Shown: piece by piece, positions 1 through 33,069 of the stretch
Layout: every line of letters starts with the position of its first letter
Numbering within the stretch: the first letter of the stretch is position 1
NCBI RefSeq assembly: GCF_034702125.1
Contig: NC_085875.1
Span: forward strand, 52,387,176-52,451,175
Direction: 5' to 3'
Origin: Engraulis encrasicolus
Taxonomy: Eukaryota; Chordata; Actinopteri; Clupeiformes; Engraulidae
DNA length: 64,000 nucleotides
Made by a program: the position numbers and the translations under genes
Notes under the pieces: model-generated
The model's input: the letters and a program-made list of their open reading frames with translations, nothing else
Databases searched by the model: none
What the model was told of the DNA's origin: nothing

Positions 1-13
1 CTCCTCTGCCAAG

Positions 14-21045
<21,032 letters not shown>

Positions 21046-21515
21046 AGTTTGCCAGATTCACACAATTAAACAACAAGAGCCAGAGCCCTGCAGGCCGCCC
21101 ACCACTGCTGTCTTTGCAAAGCAGAACCAAGTTGGAACAATACCAGATCTGTTGGTCTGACCATCTTCGAGGACAGAGATCTGATGCGATCTGACCTTCT
21201 ACCTGTAAAAACCTAAAGTAAATGGGACCATAGCTTTTTTATCATGTATGTTTTTTTCATGTGTTTGTCCCCTGTCAGAGTTGAAGTCCCTAATGCCTTG
21301 ACAATGTAACTTCATACAAATAGGAATGAAAAATACTGGAAAGTAAAGGAACCAAATGGTCACCAGAGGATGTTTAAAGAAGGAAACTCACATTTTTGTG
21401 TTTTATTTTAACTGCTTGTTGCCAATCCTATAGGCCTAACTACAGAGAAAACCAATCAGTGCAATACATTGTAAGCTGTTGAGGAAGACACAATAAAGTG
21501 TTTTTGACCCTGTTT
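21046..21515 (+). other. hao1: hao1 3' untranslated region (predicted)
   Basis: This is single-copy-looking sequence from the stop codon to shortly after the AATAAA at 21492. No ORF or repeat is recognised in it. The 3' end is placed by the polyadenylation signal and the T-rich stretch that follows. Confidence 0.65.
21492..21497 (+). promoter_or_regulatory. hao1: polyadenylation signal AATAAA of hao1
   Basis: A canonical AATAAA is followed after about 4 bases by GTGTTTTTGACCCTGTTTTT, a GT/T-rich downstream element. It is the first such combination after the stop codon. Confidence 0.7.
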
Positions 21516-21534
21516 TTTGACCTCACCCACCTGA

Positions 21535-21892
21535 TGCATTTGTGCTGCAATGAGCATGGTGCCGGCGTTGCATTTGTGCAGCATATACTGTATATACGAT
21601 GACATGGGTGCAAGTGTTGCATTTGTGGTGCATATACAATGACATGGGTGCAGGCATTGCATGCCTGCTGTATGCTGTACAATGACCATGGGCGCAAGTG
21701 TTGCATTTCTGCTGTATATACGATGAATATAAGTGCAAGCGTTGCATTTCTGCTGTATTATGATGAATATGAGTACAGGCGTTGCATTTGTGCTGTTTAT
21801 ACAATGACATGGGTGTAGGCGTTGCATTTAAGCAGTACATACAATGACATGGGTACAGGTTTTGCATTTGTGCTGTATACTGTATTTTCTAT
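21535..21892. repeat. ~40-bp minisatellite just past the hao1 polyA site
   Basis: About nine imperfect copies of a unit like TGCATTTGTGCTGTATATAC AATGACATGGGTGCAGGCGT. One more partial copy at about 22118-22165 follows the SINE, which split the array. Confidence 0.9.
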
Positions 21893-22117
21893 GATGAACA
21901 TAGAGCAGCCATAATTCAATGGTTGGCCTTAAAATGAGAGGGTTGCAAGTTCATATACTACCCTTACCAGCACCTTCAACCATGGCTGAAGTGGTGTTGA
22001 GCCAGGCACCTAACCCCATACTGCTCCAGGGACTGTAAAAAATAACCTGCACCTAAAATAACTAAGTGATAAAAAAAAGTGTCCGCTAAGTGTAATGTAA
22101 TGTATTGTACTGTAACG
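21893..22117 (+). mobile_element. tRNA-derived SINE
   Basis: The head has a B-box-like GGGTTGCAAGTTCATATAC. The body reads CCTTACCAGCACCTTCAACC ATGGCTGAAGTGG, GCACCTAACCCCATACTGC and TCCAGGGACTGTAA, with tail AATGTAATGTATTG. It has the same body as 14408-14580 in inverse orientation and sits inside the minisatellite. Confidence 0.75.
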
Positions 22118-22564
22118 TGCAAGTATTTGTGCAGTGTATACTTTGAATATGAGTGCAAGCGTTGCTGCAACTCTGCCCACATCTGCCATCGCAAAGGGGA
22201 AAAACTCTGGAGGAGGCTGGACTCAAGGTCTGCAATTTTCAACCTCAGCTAAAAATATTTCTATCCAGAGCCCACAATGCATTGCTGTGCATAACATGGC
22301 TACATTAGTGTCACTCCAGAGCTGGACGGGAAGAGAGAGAGAGAGCGGGGGGTGGGGGACTGCAAAGAGGCAAAAAAACCACACAATTCATAGGCATAGT
22401 ATAGCTGTCTAGTTGGAATACATTTCACTTTGTTTCAGGAAATTTAAACGAGAAGGAAGACAAACAAGCAATAAGATGCCTGAGGTAATGGCCATATGAT
22501 CCATCAGATATCGCACATGTATATTTTTGTTATACTGATTTCATGATTTTTGCAGCAAGAATTT

Positions 22565-23414
22565 TAACAAAGACCAGAGGGAGAGAGCACATCACTCATA
22601 TCGCCTACACTGGCTGCCTGTCTCCTACAGAATTGACTTTAAGATTCTGCTGACCGTATTTAAAGAATTAAATGGATTTACTCCCAGTTAACATCTCTGA
22701 CATTCTCTCTTTATGCCCCTGCCTGAGCTCTCAGATCCACTGATTCCAAGCTGCTAAGGACTCCCACTCCCCCATGAAAGAAGATTGGTGATGCCGTGTT
22801 TGTATGATATGTGCCCAAAAGATGGAATGCCCTCCCCATTGTCATCATAACAGCCACTTCCATCGACTCCTTCAAGAAGCAGCTGAAGACTCACCTTTCC
22901 CCCCTTGCCTACTTTTAGCTGCCCAGGCGTTGCAGTGACTTTAATTCTGTTCATAACTAGCCCTGGCAGGGGGTGACCCTAGGTGGTCACATGGTCTCTG
23001 CCTGAGGTTTCTTCCTGACTACTGTATATGGGTTTTCTTTCACAGACTACTGTACATTGATTCCCCCCCCCCCAAAAAAAAAATCATAAATCAACTAAAA
23101 AGCGAGTTTTTCCTCAACCCTGTCACCACCAGGGGTCACATCTGAGTGCCCTATTTTCCTGTGACTATATATCACTTGTTTTGGGCCTAAACTCTTGTGG
23201 ACTTTATGCCTTTTTAATTTCTACTTCTACTTCTACTTAATTTCTTCCTTCAACTCCTTCATTTTTCTTTACTTATTACTTTACTTACTATCTATTTACT
23301 TTATTATCTATTTACTTATCGTCTCTATTCTGTCTGTTCTCTTATTTTTTTTATTTCTTTCTTGTTTCTGTCTATCTTTTCTACCTCACTACCAAATTGT
23401 GCTATATAAATACA

Positions 23415-23474
<60 letters not shown>

Positions 23475-23480
23475 TTAACT
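22565..23480 (+). pseudogene. Degenerate LINE (L2/CR1-like) 3' fragment with (ATT)n tail
   Basis: Around 22580-22685 the frame reads LHWLPVSYRIDFKILLTVFK ELNGFTPS before a stop, the typical post-RT segment of fish LINEs. Further broken pieces include FKKQLKTHLSP-like sequence at about 22872. A 3' UTR with GAGTTTTTCCTCAACCCTGTC and TGTGCTATATAAATACAG leads into (ATT)n at 23416-23475. There are many stops and frameshifts. Confidence 0.75.
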
Positions 23481-23539
23481 TTAACAGTTGTTATAGTAGT
23501 CATTCCAGTTACATTTCCTGACTTTAAACACCCTCGCCT

Positions 23540-24060
23540 GTCCGTGATTGATGAGTTCGGCTAAAGAGTGGGCCTATTTCCGTGAATATGCAACACATTT
23601 GGGGCACCGGCCGTTAACCAAACTTGTGTGGTTTGCACAGCTTTCTCAAAAGGCATTGTGGGTACGCTTTGGTTTAGTCTGTCTGTCAAAAATCTGCAAG
23701 GAATGGGCCACAAGACAGCGGGGTGGCTTGCGCCGTTATTCAAAGAGCGCAATGCAACCAAGATCACAAAAGCCTCTCTGTGCTGAGAGTCACCCCAAAT
23801 AAATCCCCTCACCAATTGGAAATTGCCACTTTACATACAACCGCATACAAGCAATAAAGGCTGACAGGCCTACATACCTTATCTCTCTATCTCATCTCTC
23901 TCTGTCCCACGCTCTCCCTCTCTCTCTCTCCCGCCTCCCTTGCTCTCCGTCCGCACACACATGCGTCTGCTATTTCCATCATGGCGCGCGGTCTGCATTC
24001 TGCGTGTCTGCAAAGTGTGGCCCAAGAATACAGACCGCCCGCCAACATCATGGTCCCACT
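23540..24060. other. unassigned intergenic stretch
   Basis: Short overlapping ORFs lie on both strands. A TCTCTC-rich segment lies at 23880-23935. No gene is supported. Confidence 0.5.
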
Positions 24061-24064
24061 ATAT

Positions 24065-24266
24065 CGGTGGTTCTCAACCTTTTTTTGAATACACACCTCC
24101 TGGACTTCATTAAAAACCTGTGGATGCCCCCTTGACCTTGTCATAAGCCTACCAACGTCCCCTGTGGTATTAAAAAAATATTCTCAGCTGTATCCTTCTG
24201 AACAACCCCCTAAGGCTCCCCAACGCCCCCTTGTAGAGCTGTTGAGCCCCCGTTGAGAAACACTAT
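24065..24266. mobile_element. hAT-type MITE
   Basis: GGTGGTTCTCAACCTTTTTTT at the left and CCCCCGTTGAGAAACACTA at the right are inverted ends of the common CAGTGGTTCTCAA type. The target duplication is not clear. Confidence 0.65.
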
Positions 24267-24391
24267 GCTATACAAAGCAAAGCTGCTTTGCATGCCTGAT
24301 ATGCTGGGGCTTCTGCTGCTGTACACATACAGTACATTGACAAAATACAAAAAACAGAGTTGTCGTGCTGTGTCGTGCTGTGCTGTGCCGT

Positions 24392-24413
24392 GCACTCTCT
24401 CTCTCTCTGTCTC

Positions 24414-24456
<43 letters not shown>
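24392..24456. repeat. (CT)n microsatellite
   Basis: CT run with two GT interruptions. Confidence 0.95.
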
Positions 24457-24458
<2 letters not shown>

Positions 24459-24554
24459 GCAGTCCTCATATGACTCCTATAAACAGAGGCCCTCATGGAT
24501 GCAGTTGGAGGCAGATAGGAGAGGCCAGGCCACAGGATTCACGTAGCGTGCGCA

Positions 24555-24683
<129 letters not shown>

Positions 24684-24689
24684 TTTCTT

Positions 24690-25240
24690 TTATGTTTTAG
24701 TACGTCTCAAGTTACCCAAGGACACTCTGCAGTCACATAAAGCAAGAAGCAGGATGGCCACAAAGAAACTCATGGTGCAATATGGCTGGGCTGAACTGGC
24801 GATCTGTTATATTCCGGACCCCGCACCCTCGTGGGCCCCTAATTTTAGAACTGTACGTTTTTTTTTTACATACCTGAAAATAGGGCCCCACAAGTGTGTG
24901 GGGCCCAGCGGTGAGTCAGTTCTGCGCCGCTAATGATGAAGGGCCCATTTACACTGTAAATGATCAGTCAGTTTGAACTGCATGGCCTGCATCCAGTGTC
25001 CTAAAATAAAATGGAAATGTTCAATTGTGAAATGACAATTGTCAATAAAATGAAATTGTGAAATGATCAGCTTGTAGGCTGCTGCACATGACCATGACAT
25101 AGCCATAAAAAACATACATTTGGAGCAATCAAATTACCAAGTGTGAAATGATCAATTTGATTATTATGGCTAGTAAGGAACATAAAGTGGGAGCAACACA
25201 TAGTACTTACTTGCACCACTTGTTATACTAGAAATGCAGA
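24690..25240. other. unassigned intergenic stretch
   Basis: A short GGGCCCC inverted pair lies near 24820-24910. Otherwise nothing is recognised. Confidence 0.4.
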
Positions 25241-25254
25241 GAGTGCAGACATCC

Positions 25255-25645
25255 TTCAAGCCCTTACGAAAATGGACCATGGTTTATTATGGTATGATTA
25301 TCATGGTTCTACCATGTTATGTCATGCTTACTCTAAATACTCTGAACTTACCATTGTACTATGGCTTACTATGGTCTTACTGTGATTTTTATGTAGAAAC
25401 ATGTTTCTGCTTTGGTATGTCATGATTACTCTATCTTTACAAAAATCGACCATGGTTGTAATGCAGTAACCATGGTTTTACTACCACATTTCATGGTGAT
25501 TAAGTACTATCAACCAACCGTAGTTCTAGTACAGGAGCTGTCATAGTAGTAGCCCTTACAAAGATTAACCATGGTTCTATTATGAAAACTAAACATGGTT
25601 TTACCATAGATTTACCATAGATTATAGGCCTAGTTAATCATGGTT
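25255..25645. repeat. Degenerate ACCATGGTTT-type repeat
   Basis: More than a dozen imperfect CCATGGTTT, TACTATGGT and CATGGTTTTA motifs in both orientations, with no regular period. Confidence 0.7.
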
Positions 25646-25650
25646 TTTAG

Positions 25651-26034
25651 TAGAGATGCACCAGATCCGGCAGGATAATAGGGTTTTTCACAGGATCCGG
25701 GTCCGGCAGGATCTTAAGCAGTGGATCCGGTATCCGGCATGTTACCTAAAAATCAGGGTCTGGTGCATCTCTAGCCTAGGCTTTTCAGTCAGTCTTTCAC
25801 AACCCCAATCACTGCATGGAGTGAAAGCCCTTTCGAAGCGGCCATTGCAGGCAATAAGCCAATGAGTCTAAAAAATAGTTTGAGCCAACGTAACAAAAAG
25901 GGCCCACGTGTGCGAGTAGACTATGTTTCAACCCTTTTGTAGGATCCGGTATCCGTTTCCGGATCCGGCAGGATCTTAAGCAGTGGATCCGGTATCCGGC
26001 AGGATCCTAAAAATCAGGATCCGGTGCATCTCTA
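25651..26034. mobile_element. hAT-type MITE with perfect 8-bp target duplication
   Basis: It starts TAGAGATGCACCAGATCCGG and ends CCGGTGCATCTCTA, flanked by GTTTTTAG at 25643-25650 and 26035-26042 (8 of 8). Internal GGATCCGG and AGGATCTTAAGCAGTGGATC blocks are repeated. TGGTGCATCTCTA at about 25760 suggests a nested or duplicated structure. Confidence 0.9.
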
Positions 26035-26049
26035 GTTTTTAGTGTAACC

Positions 26050-27600
26050 ATGACAGTGTGATGGGGCATACATGCTAATGTATCCCCTCACTAATAACAT
26101 TTCCCTAATCAGTTTTCTGTTGGAATTGGGCCATCGATCATAAATCAACCACGAGCCGGACAGCCCATTCAAATGAAATGGACGGGGAAGTGTGGCACAA
26201 CCACGAAAAATGGGGCTTTATCTTGACGGCCCCACGAACATTATAGATTGGCAATTTGTGGCCATGTGACAATATAATGTGCGATACGGTTGGTGGGTGT
26301 GTGTGGGGGTTTAATTATCCACCCCCCCCTCCCCCACACACAAGCACACAGAGCTTACACACACAGTTAAATAGCCAGTTGACAGAAAGTAGCGCACAAT
26401 CATAAATTACCTCCCCCGACATTGAAACATCTTGCTCCTAAAAGCTTGACTTTTATTATATTAGCAGTAGAGAAGTTGACGTAATGGAAACGTTCGCCTG
26501 TTTTTGAAATCTTGCATTGGGTTTTTGAAGTCACAAGAACCAGACACTTGGCCGCGGTATATATACACACCCAACATTACTTGAAAGAGAAAAGCAATTC
26601 ACAAACAACTGAATGAAGTTTTCCCTTTTTTTAAAAGCACAGCATTTTTATGAAAGTGTGCTTGGTGGCACTTCCCCAATTCAGCATAAGATGTTGGTTT
26701 GTCTACCCCGAGTCAAACCTTGTTTAGCCTACCCCCGTAGCCTTCATCCCAACAGTTTAGTTGACTATCTTAACTTTTTTCATTGAGTAAAATAGCGTAA
26801 ATAATATTTTGATTAGATTTGGGCGGTTGATTGAAGCACTCAAATTATTTTAAAATCTATTTAGCTTATTATTGTCTGGGAAAGATTAGATGTTGTGGAT
26901 TTAGATAACACTACAACAGGCTATGTTACAAGTAAGACATGTTAAGCCGTGGGCACGCAAGTCAGATAATGAGGTGTGTCTTCCCATGAATTTGGGAATG
27001 TCTTTTCATGCAAGGCTTTTTAGCCTAAATCCAAGCAGCGCTTATATTCTCTAAGACCCATAGTCTATATTGCTCCCTGTAAGTAGGCTATTGAAGTAGG
27101 CTATTGAACAATGAGTCCCAACCAATTGTTACCGGTCTAAGACATAAACAAAACCGCCAGTTTGAAACACAAACACGGTTACATTTTACGGAAATAGTCC
27201 TACACATGATATCCCCAACACATATCCCCTAGAACAATATTGCACAACGCGCACTTTGCACCATGATATTAAACCAGTCCAATGTCCTCACAACGCTTTT
27301 CCCTTGCCCACAGTCATAGTGAATGGAACAGTCCTGCAAGCGATGGGAGGATGACGATGGGAGTTTGAAGTCAGTTTTCACCTCGTGATTCCAGAGCTAG
27401 GCAGCTGGTATATTACAGTGGTGAGGTTGCCTTCTATGCCTACTTCTAGGCTATGCTTTCGACTAACCGCCAGCATGAGAGAAATGGAATTTTAAATTTG
27501 GCGACAACATCCTGACTTCAAATTGGCATCAGCCGCTTCCCCTTTCCACTTTCGGACCAACATTATACAACCGTTTCCACAACGGCCGAGGGACATTTTC
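26050..27600. other. Low-repeat island, unassigned
   Basis: The longest stretch of the intergenic half with little simple repeat or recognisable transposon. No long ORF is present. A TATATATAC motif lies at 26558 after CCGCGG. It could hold conserved non-coding sequence, but nothing in the sequence alone shows this. Confidence 0.4.
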
Positions 27601-27605
27601 GAATT

Positions 27606-27649
27606 GTGTGTGTGTGTGTGTGTGTGTGTGTTTGTGTGTGTTTGTGTGC

Positions 27650-27741
<92 letters not shown>

Positions 27742-27972
27742 GCGTGAGCATGTGCAGGTGTATGTGTGTGTGTGCACCGTCGTGAGTGTGTGTGTGAAAA
27801 GTAAGGAAAGGTCAAGCAGAAGACATGGGATGTCATTCACAGCTCTTTCCATTCCTGAGACTGAGGCTGAGACAGCTCTGCTCGACAGCCCTCCTGAAAG
27901 GTGTGTGTGTAGAGTAGAGTAGAGTGTCAACTACATACAGCCCCCCTGCCCCCCCTCTGTGTGTGTGTGTGT

Positions 27973-28060
<88 letters not shown>

Positions 28061-28087
28061 CTGTGACTAACACGGCCATCATGAAAG

Positions 28088-28157
<70 letters not shown>

Positions 28158-28168
28158 GCGTGTGCGTG
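27606..28168. repeat. Three long (GT)n microsatellites
   Basis: Runs lie at 27606-27737, 27953-28059 and 28091-28168, separated by unique sequence. A short CCTGAAAGG(A/T)GT segment recurs at the borders (27892, 28081 and 28172). Confidence 0.97.
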
Positions 28169-28268
28169 CCGTCCTGAAAGGAGTCTTTATGTTCACTGGC
28201 CCGGCGCAGGAAAACAAACTTTGTCGGCTCTCTGTTCATTAGCACCTAACATTTTGTTTGAACCTCCT

Positions 28269-28470
<202 letters not shown>

Positions 28471-28481
28471 CACTTGTTTTA

Positions 28482-30114
28482 CAGTGGTGCTCATATGTTT
28501 ACATACCCCAGCAGAATATACGCTTTCTTGGCGATTTCTCACAAAATATGAAGGATTACACAAAACCTTTTTTCTCACTCATTGCTAGTGACTAGCTATA
28601 AGATATTTATTAGCAATATTCTGTGTTTACTCTTTCAAAAGCATGATCACAACCCAAACTACCCAAACGACCCTGTTCAAAAGTTTACATACCCTAGTTT
28701 CTGATGCTGAATATGGCCCTGTTTAACATCAGGGACCGCTCTAAATTGTTTGTGGTAGTTGTGGATAAGGCTCTTAATGTTCTCAGTTGACAAAACAGCA
28801 CATTCTTCCTGGCAGAATGGTTTTTTCCTATAATATCTTTGGGTGTCTTGCTGGAACCTTACATTTGAGGTTTCCCCTGAGTGGCTGAATGATGTTGAGA
28901 TCAGGAGAGTGAGACGGTCGCTCAAAAAACTTCATTTTATTCTTTCTGAAGCTAATGACGGGTTGATTTGGCTTTCAGTGCAGAAATATTGTCATGTTGG
29001 CATGTCCAAACAATGGACCATGTGCAGTTTCAAGGCTGATGAGTGTCAAGTTTCCTCCAGTATTTTTTCACAGGGCAATGTATTCATCATTCTGTGAGTA
29101 TGGACCAAAAGTGTAGTGCATTTGTAACTCAAATGTCCCTATGACATCAGTGGTCCATAACCATGTTTCACAGAAGGGATGGTGTAACTTTCATCATAGG
29201 CTCCGTTGACTGTTCTCCAAATGGTACTGTTAATAGTGGTTGAAAAAAGTTCCATATTGATCTCATTTTTCCAAATTACTTTGTCACAGGCATTTTGATG
29301 CTTCTCACAGTGCTATTTGGTGTATCATATGCAAAATAACATGTTTGCATTTTTGTAGTAATGGCTTTCTCCTGGCAACCCCCAACAGCCCATCTTTTCT
29401 CAAGTGCCTCTTTCCTGTACAGCTTAAAGCATTTTTTCATGTTGTCCTTTATTTCACCTGAAGTTATTTTATGGTTGTCCTATACCTCCTGAACAATTTC
29501 CCTTGCAATGATCATTGCAATGCAATGATTCCCTTGCCCATTGGCTTGATTCCAACCAAACTCCTCATATTGCATTTCTGAATTGAAATTCCAACGGTGC
29601 CAACATGACAATATTTCGACACAGAAAGCCAAATCAACCCGTCATTAGCTTCAGAAAGAATAAAATGAAGGTTTTTGAGCGACCATCTCACTCTCCTGAT
29701 CTCCTGATTGAGCCACTCAGGGGAAACCTCAAATGTGAGGTTCCAGCAAGACACCCTAAGATATTATAGGAAACAACCATTCTGCCAAGAAGAATGTGCT
29801 GTTTTGTCATCTGAGAACATTAAGAGCCTTATCCACAACTACCACAAACAATTTAGAGCGGTCCCTGATGTTAAACAGGGCCATATTCAGCATCAGAAAC
29901 TAGGGTATGTAAACTTTTGAACAGGGTCGTTTGGGTAGTTTGGGTTGTGATCATGCTTTTGAAAGAGTAAACACAGAATATTGCTAATAAATATCTTAAG
30001 CCAGTCACTAGCAATGAGTGCAAAAAAAGGTTTTGTGTAATCCCTCATATTTTGTGAGAAATCGCAGAGAAAGCGTATATTCTGCTGGGGTATGTAAACA
30101 TATGAGCACCACTG
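28482..30114 (-). mobile_element. Tc1/mariner-like transposon with ~500-bp inverted arms and dead transposase
   Basis: It begins CAGTGGTGCTCATATGTTTA and ends with the inverse TAAACATATGAGCACCACTG, flanked by TA (28480-28481 and 30115-30116). The arms 28482-29000 and 29597-30114 are close inverted copies. An internal direct motif AAAAGTTTACATACCCTAG about 195 bp from each end gives an IR/DR-like layout. The interior read on the minus strand holds scattered Tc1-like pieces, for example VIWKNEINMELF and YTIPSVKHGYG, interrupted by stops. It is non-autonomous. Confidence 0.85.
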
Positions 30115-30306
30115 TACCTGTCCAGGGACTGCAGATGGAAATTAGCTATATAGCTATAATCTGGCACAAGCCATCTTTTTACCTCTGTAATCAATGTGTA
30201 TTGTGCATGGTCCCTGTTGAACTAAACTAAATAAACTAAACTAAACTAAACTCACACACACACTCATGCAACCATGACACCACCACCATGCATACACCAC
30301 ACATAC

Positions 30307-30429
<123 letters not shown>

Positions 30430-30529
30430 CCCACCCCACCTCCCCGCCTTCAGCTTCAGTTTTGAAGGGCTATGCTACAGAGCATCCCCCCCCCCCCACA
30501 CACACACACACACACACTCTCTCTCGAAG

Positions 30530-31110
30530 GGAAATGCTACAGGGCACTAGCGTAGCAGCGGAGCGTAGTGGAGGGGGAATTCCATTGCACATGGCCAGAT
30601 GTCATAAGGAAATCTTTTGAGGGATAGTAGAATGTGCTGCTGGTGGTGTTTGTGGCTGTGATTATTCCTCACACAAAAATATTTGGTTAAGAGGAGTGAA
30701 GACGTGTTTGAGACACTGCGAGGGGTGGTGGGAGGAGGAAATGAAACCCTTGGGATGCTTGGCCTGGCTGTGATTGTGATTCATCCAGAAAGGATCTACA
30801 GGGAGTTATTTTGAGTGGTGACAGATCTTCAAAGTCATTTTTACTTGGCTCCCTTGGGTTTAGTGCTATGCAGACAATTAACAGCTAGCGGTAGCTCCAA
30901 ATTGTTCTTTTACTTTAATGCTGCCCCTGAGGACTGCTGGCACAACAAGAAAATGCCCTGTATGCCAGATGACCAGTCCAGCCTTGTCTGTGTTCCTGAG
31001 CAAAGTTATCCATCCTCTAGTCAGTCTACTTCAGTGCACTTGGGCTTGACATACACATTAGTATTGGTCTCTTGAAATGTCACATCATTTAGTTAATAAA
31101 TACAGTAATT
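30530..31110. other. mostly unassigned; family D hAT-like fragment
   Basis: At about 30890-30995, TAATGCTGCCCCTGAGGAC, AAAATGCCCTGTATGCCAGA TGACCAGTCCAGCC resembles the right half of the element at 40895-41160. The rest is unremarkable. Confidence 0.45.
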
Positions 31111-31120
31111 CTGTACTATT

Positions 31121-31185
31121 GCATATATATATATATATATATATTTTTTTTTTATATTTTTATTTTTTATTTTTTTTTCAATCCT
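31121..31185. repeat. (TA)n and T-rich low-complexity tract
   Basis: ATATAT at about 31121-31142, then T/A-rich sequence. Confidence 0.9.
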
Positions 31186-31559
31186 GAATTCACCCCTCCC
31201 CCTAACAAATAGTAGCAATACATAGAGAAAAAAACAAATGTAAGCACATAATGTTAGCACATATACAAACAAACAAACAAAAACAACACACAAAAAAGAG
31301 AAAAAATGAACCAATACCCATGCAATCCATCACAAAATCATATCCATTCCTCCTACTAATGCACACTGTACTTCTCTTGCACACACAGAGGCACAGACAC
31401 ATCCATGCACACTCATGAACAAACACTGACCCTAACACACAAAGACATACGCACAGGTACGGTCACATTCATGCAAGGGCACACACACACACAAACTCAC
31501 ATGCAGACACATCGAAGCACACAGAAATAGCAGTGGCACTGCAGGAGGAGCTCATTTCC

Positions 31560-32142
31560 ATGCTCAGCATGCACTGCTCTGCTCCTCTCCTCTCCTGTCC
31601 TCGCCTCTCTCCTCCTCTCAACTCCTCTCCTCTCTCCTCTGCTCCTCGCCTCTCTCCTCCTCTCCCCTCCTCTCATCTCCTGTCCTTTCCACTTCCTCCT
31701 CTCCTCTCCTCCTGTCCTGTCCTTCCCTCTTTTTCCTCTCCTCTCTTCTCTTCTCTCCTCTCCTCTCCTCTCCTCTCCTCTCCTCTCCTCTCCTCTCCTC
31801 TCCACTCCTCTCCTCCCCTCTCCTCTCCTCTCCTCTCCTCTCTTCCTCTCCTCCTCTCCTCTCCTCTCATCTCCTCTCCATCCTTTCCCATCCTCACTTC
31901 TCCTCTCCTCTCCTCTCCTCTCCTCTCCTCTCCTCTCCTCTCCTCTCCTCTCCTCTCCTCTCTTCTCTTCTCTTCTCTTCTCTTCTCTTCTCTTCTCTTC
32001 TCTTCTCTTCTCTTCTCTTCTCTTCTCAATCTCTTATCTTCTCCTATCCTCTCCGGTTTTCTCTCTCCTCTCCTCTCCTCTCCTCTCCTCTCCTCTCCTC
32101 TCCTCTCCTCTCCTCTCCTCTCCTCTCCTCTCCTCTCTTCTT
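31560..32142. repeat. Polypyrimidine minisatellite (TCCTC)n with (TCTTC)n block
   Basis: About 580 bases almost free of purines on the + strand. The pentamer CTCTC/TCCTC dominates, and a TTCTC block lies at 31960-32025. It is a mirror-repeat tract able in principle to form H-DNA. Confidence 0.97.
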
Positions 32143-32314
32143 CCAGATGGCCACTACACAGCTGTTGTTCTAATTTGTTTGAGCATTTGCAAATAGCACG
32201 GTGGCCACACAAGCCATAAAAGTTTGCAGAGGTTTTGCTTAACAAGGCAGTTTTGTCTGACCAGAGAGGCCAGCGCCTCTTCCAGAACGCAGAAACCCAA
32301 CCTTCATTCCAAAC

Positions 32315-32324
32315 GAGAGAGAGA

Positions 32325-32400
<76 letters not shown>
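32315..32400. repeat. (GA)n microsatellite
   Basis: GA run with one GGG interruption. Confidence 0.97.
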
Positions 32401-32409
<9 letters not shown>

Positions 32410-32412
<3 letters not shown>

Positions 32413-32910
32413 ACAACCCAAAACGGTAGATTATAGAATGCCGTTATACCGAAGTGAAGTGTTTACTATAAAGATAAATAGGGCTTTTTGTCTGTTGATG
32501 AAGCACACTCTTCTTGTCTTGTCTGCTCTACGAAGCTGAGTGGAGAGCCTGGGAGCAATTTTGTCACAGGTGAAATCTTTCAGCATTATATACCTTAATC
32601 ACAGCACTGATACACATTTATGACCTGGTTCTAACTACACGTCAGCATATCATCAAATTAGTGTCACGTTATGATAGGCTCTCTCTTTCGTTGGCAACGT
32701 GTGTTTAGGTCTTCCACACTGGGGCTGTGTGCTGTGTGTGAGCAGCAGCCCACCACAAAGTCTTGCTTTTCTTTGCACATGCACTCGCTATTTAAAGAGG
32801 ATAGAGTGATTTAAATGTACACTCTCTCTGGCTCATCTTCAGCACGTATGCCTTTAGGTTTGACCTCTACATGGCTGCTGGTGTGGTGTGGTGTGGTGTG
32901 GTGGTAGCAC
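32410..32910. other. unassigned intergenic stretch
   Basis: No ORF or repeat recognised apart from a GTGTGGTGTGGT run near 32880. Confidence 0.45.
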
Positions 32911-32914
32911 AGGC

Positions 32915-33060
32915 AGGGCCGCTGACAGCTTTGGCTGAGCTGGGGACAAAGTCATCTGAAGTCATCTGAAAGGCTCCCCACCCAATACATATAATGTAAT
33001 GAGGACCAATGTCTCGTCTCGTCGAGGTGGCGCTATAGCACCTGTGCCTTTGCCCTACTG
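32915..33060. mobile_element. Dispersed repeat family B, copy 3
   Basis: CAGGGCCGCTGACAGCTTTGG and CAATACATATAATGTAATGAGG match 6793 and 7950. Confidence 0.55.
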
Positions 33061-33069
33061 GACAAAAAA

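Noticed and set aside
26540..26660. Promoter with TATATATAC after CCGCGG and downstream A-rich sequence
   Set aside because: No ORF or splice-compatible exon follows within several kilobases. The motif alone is too weak.
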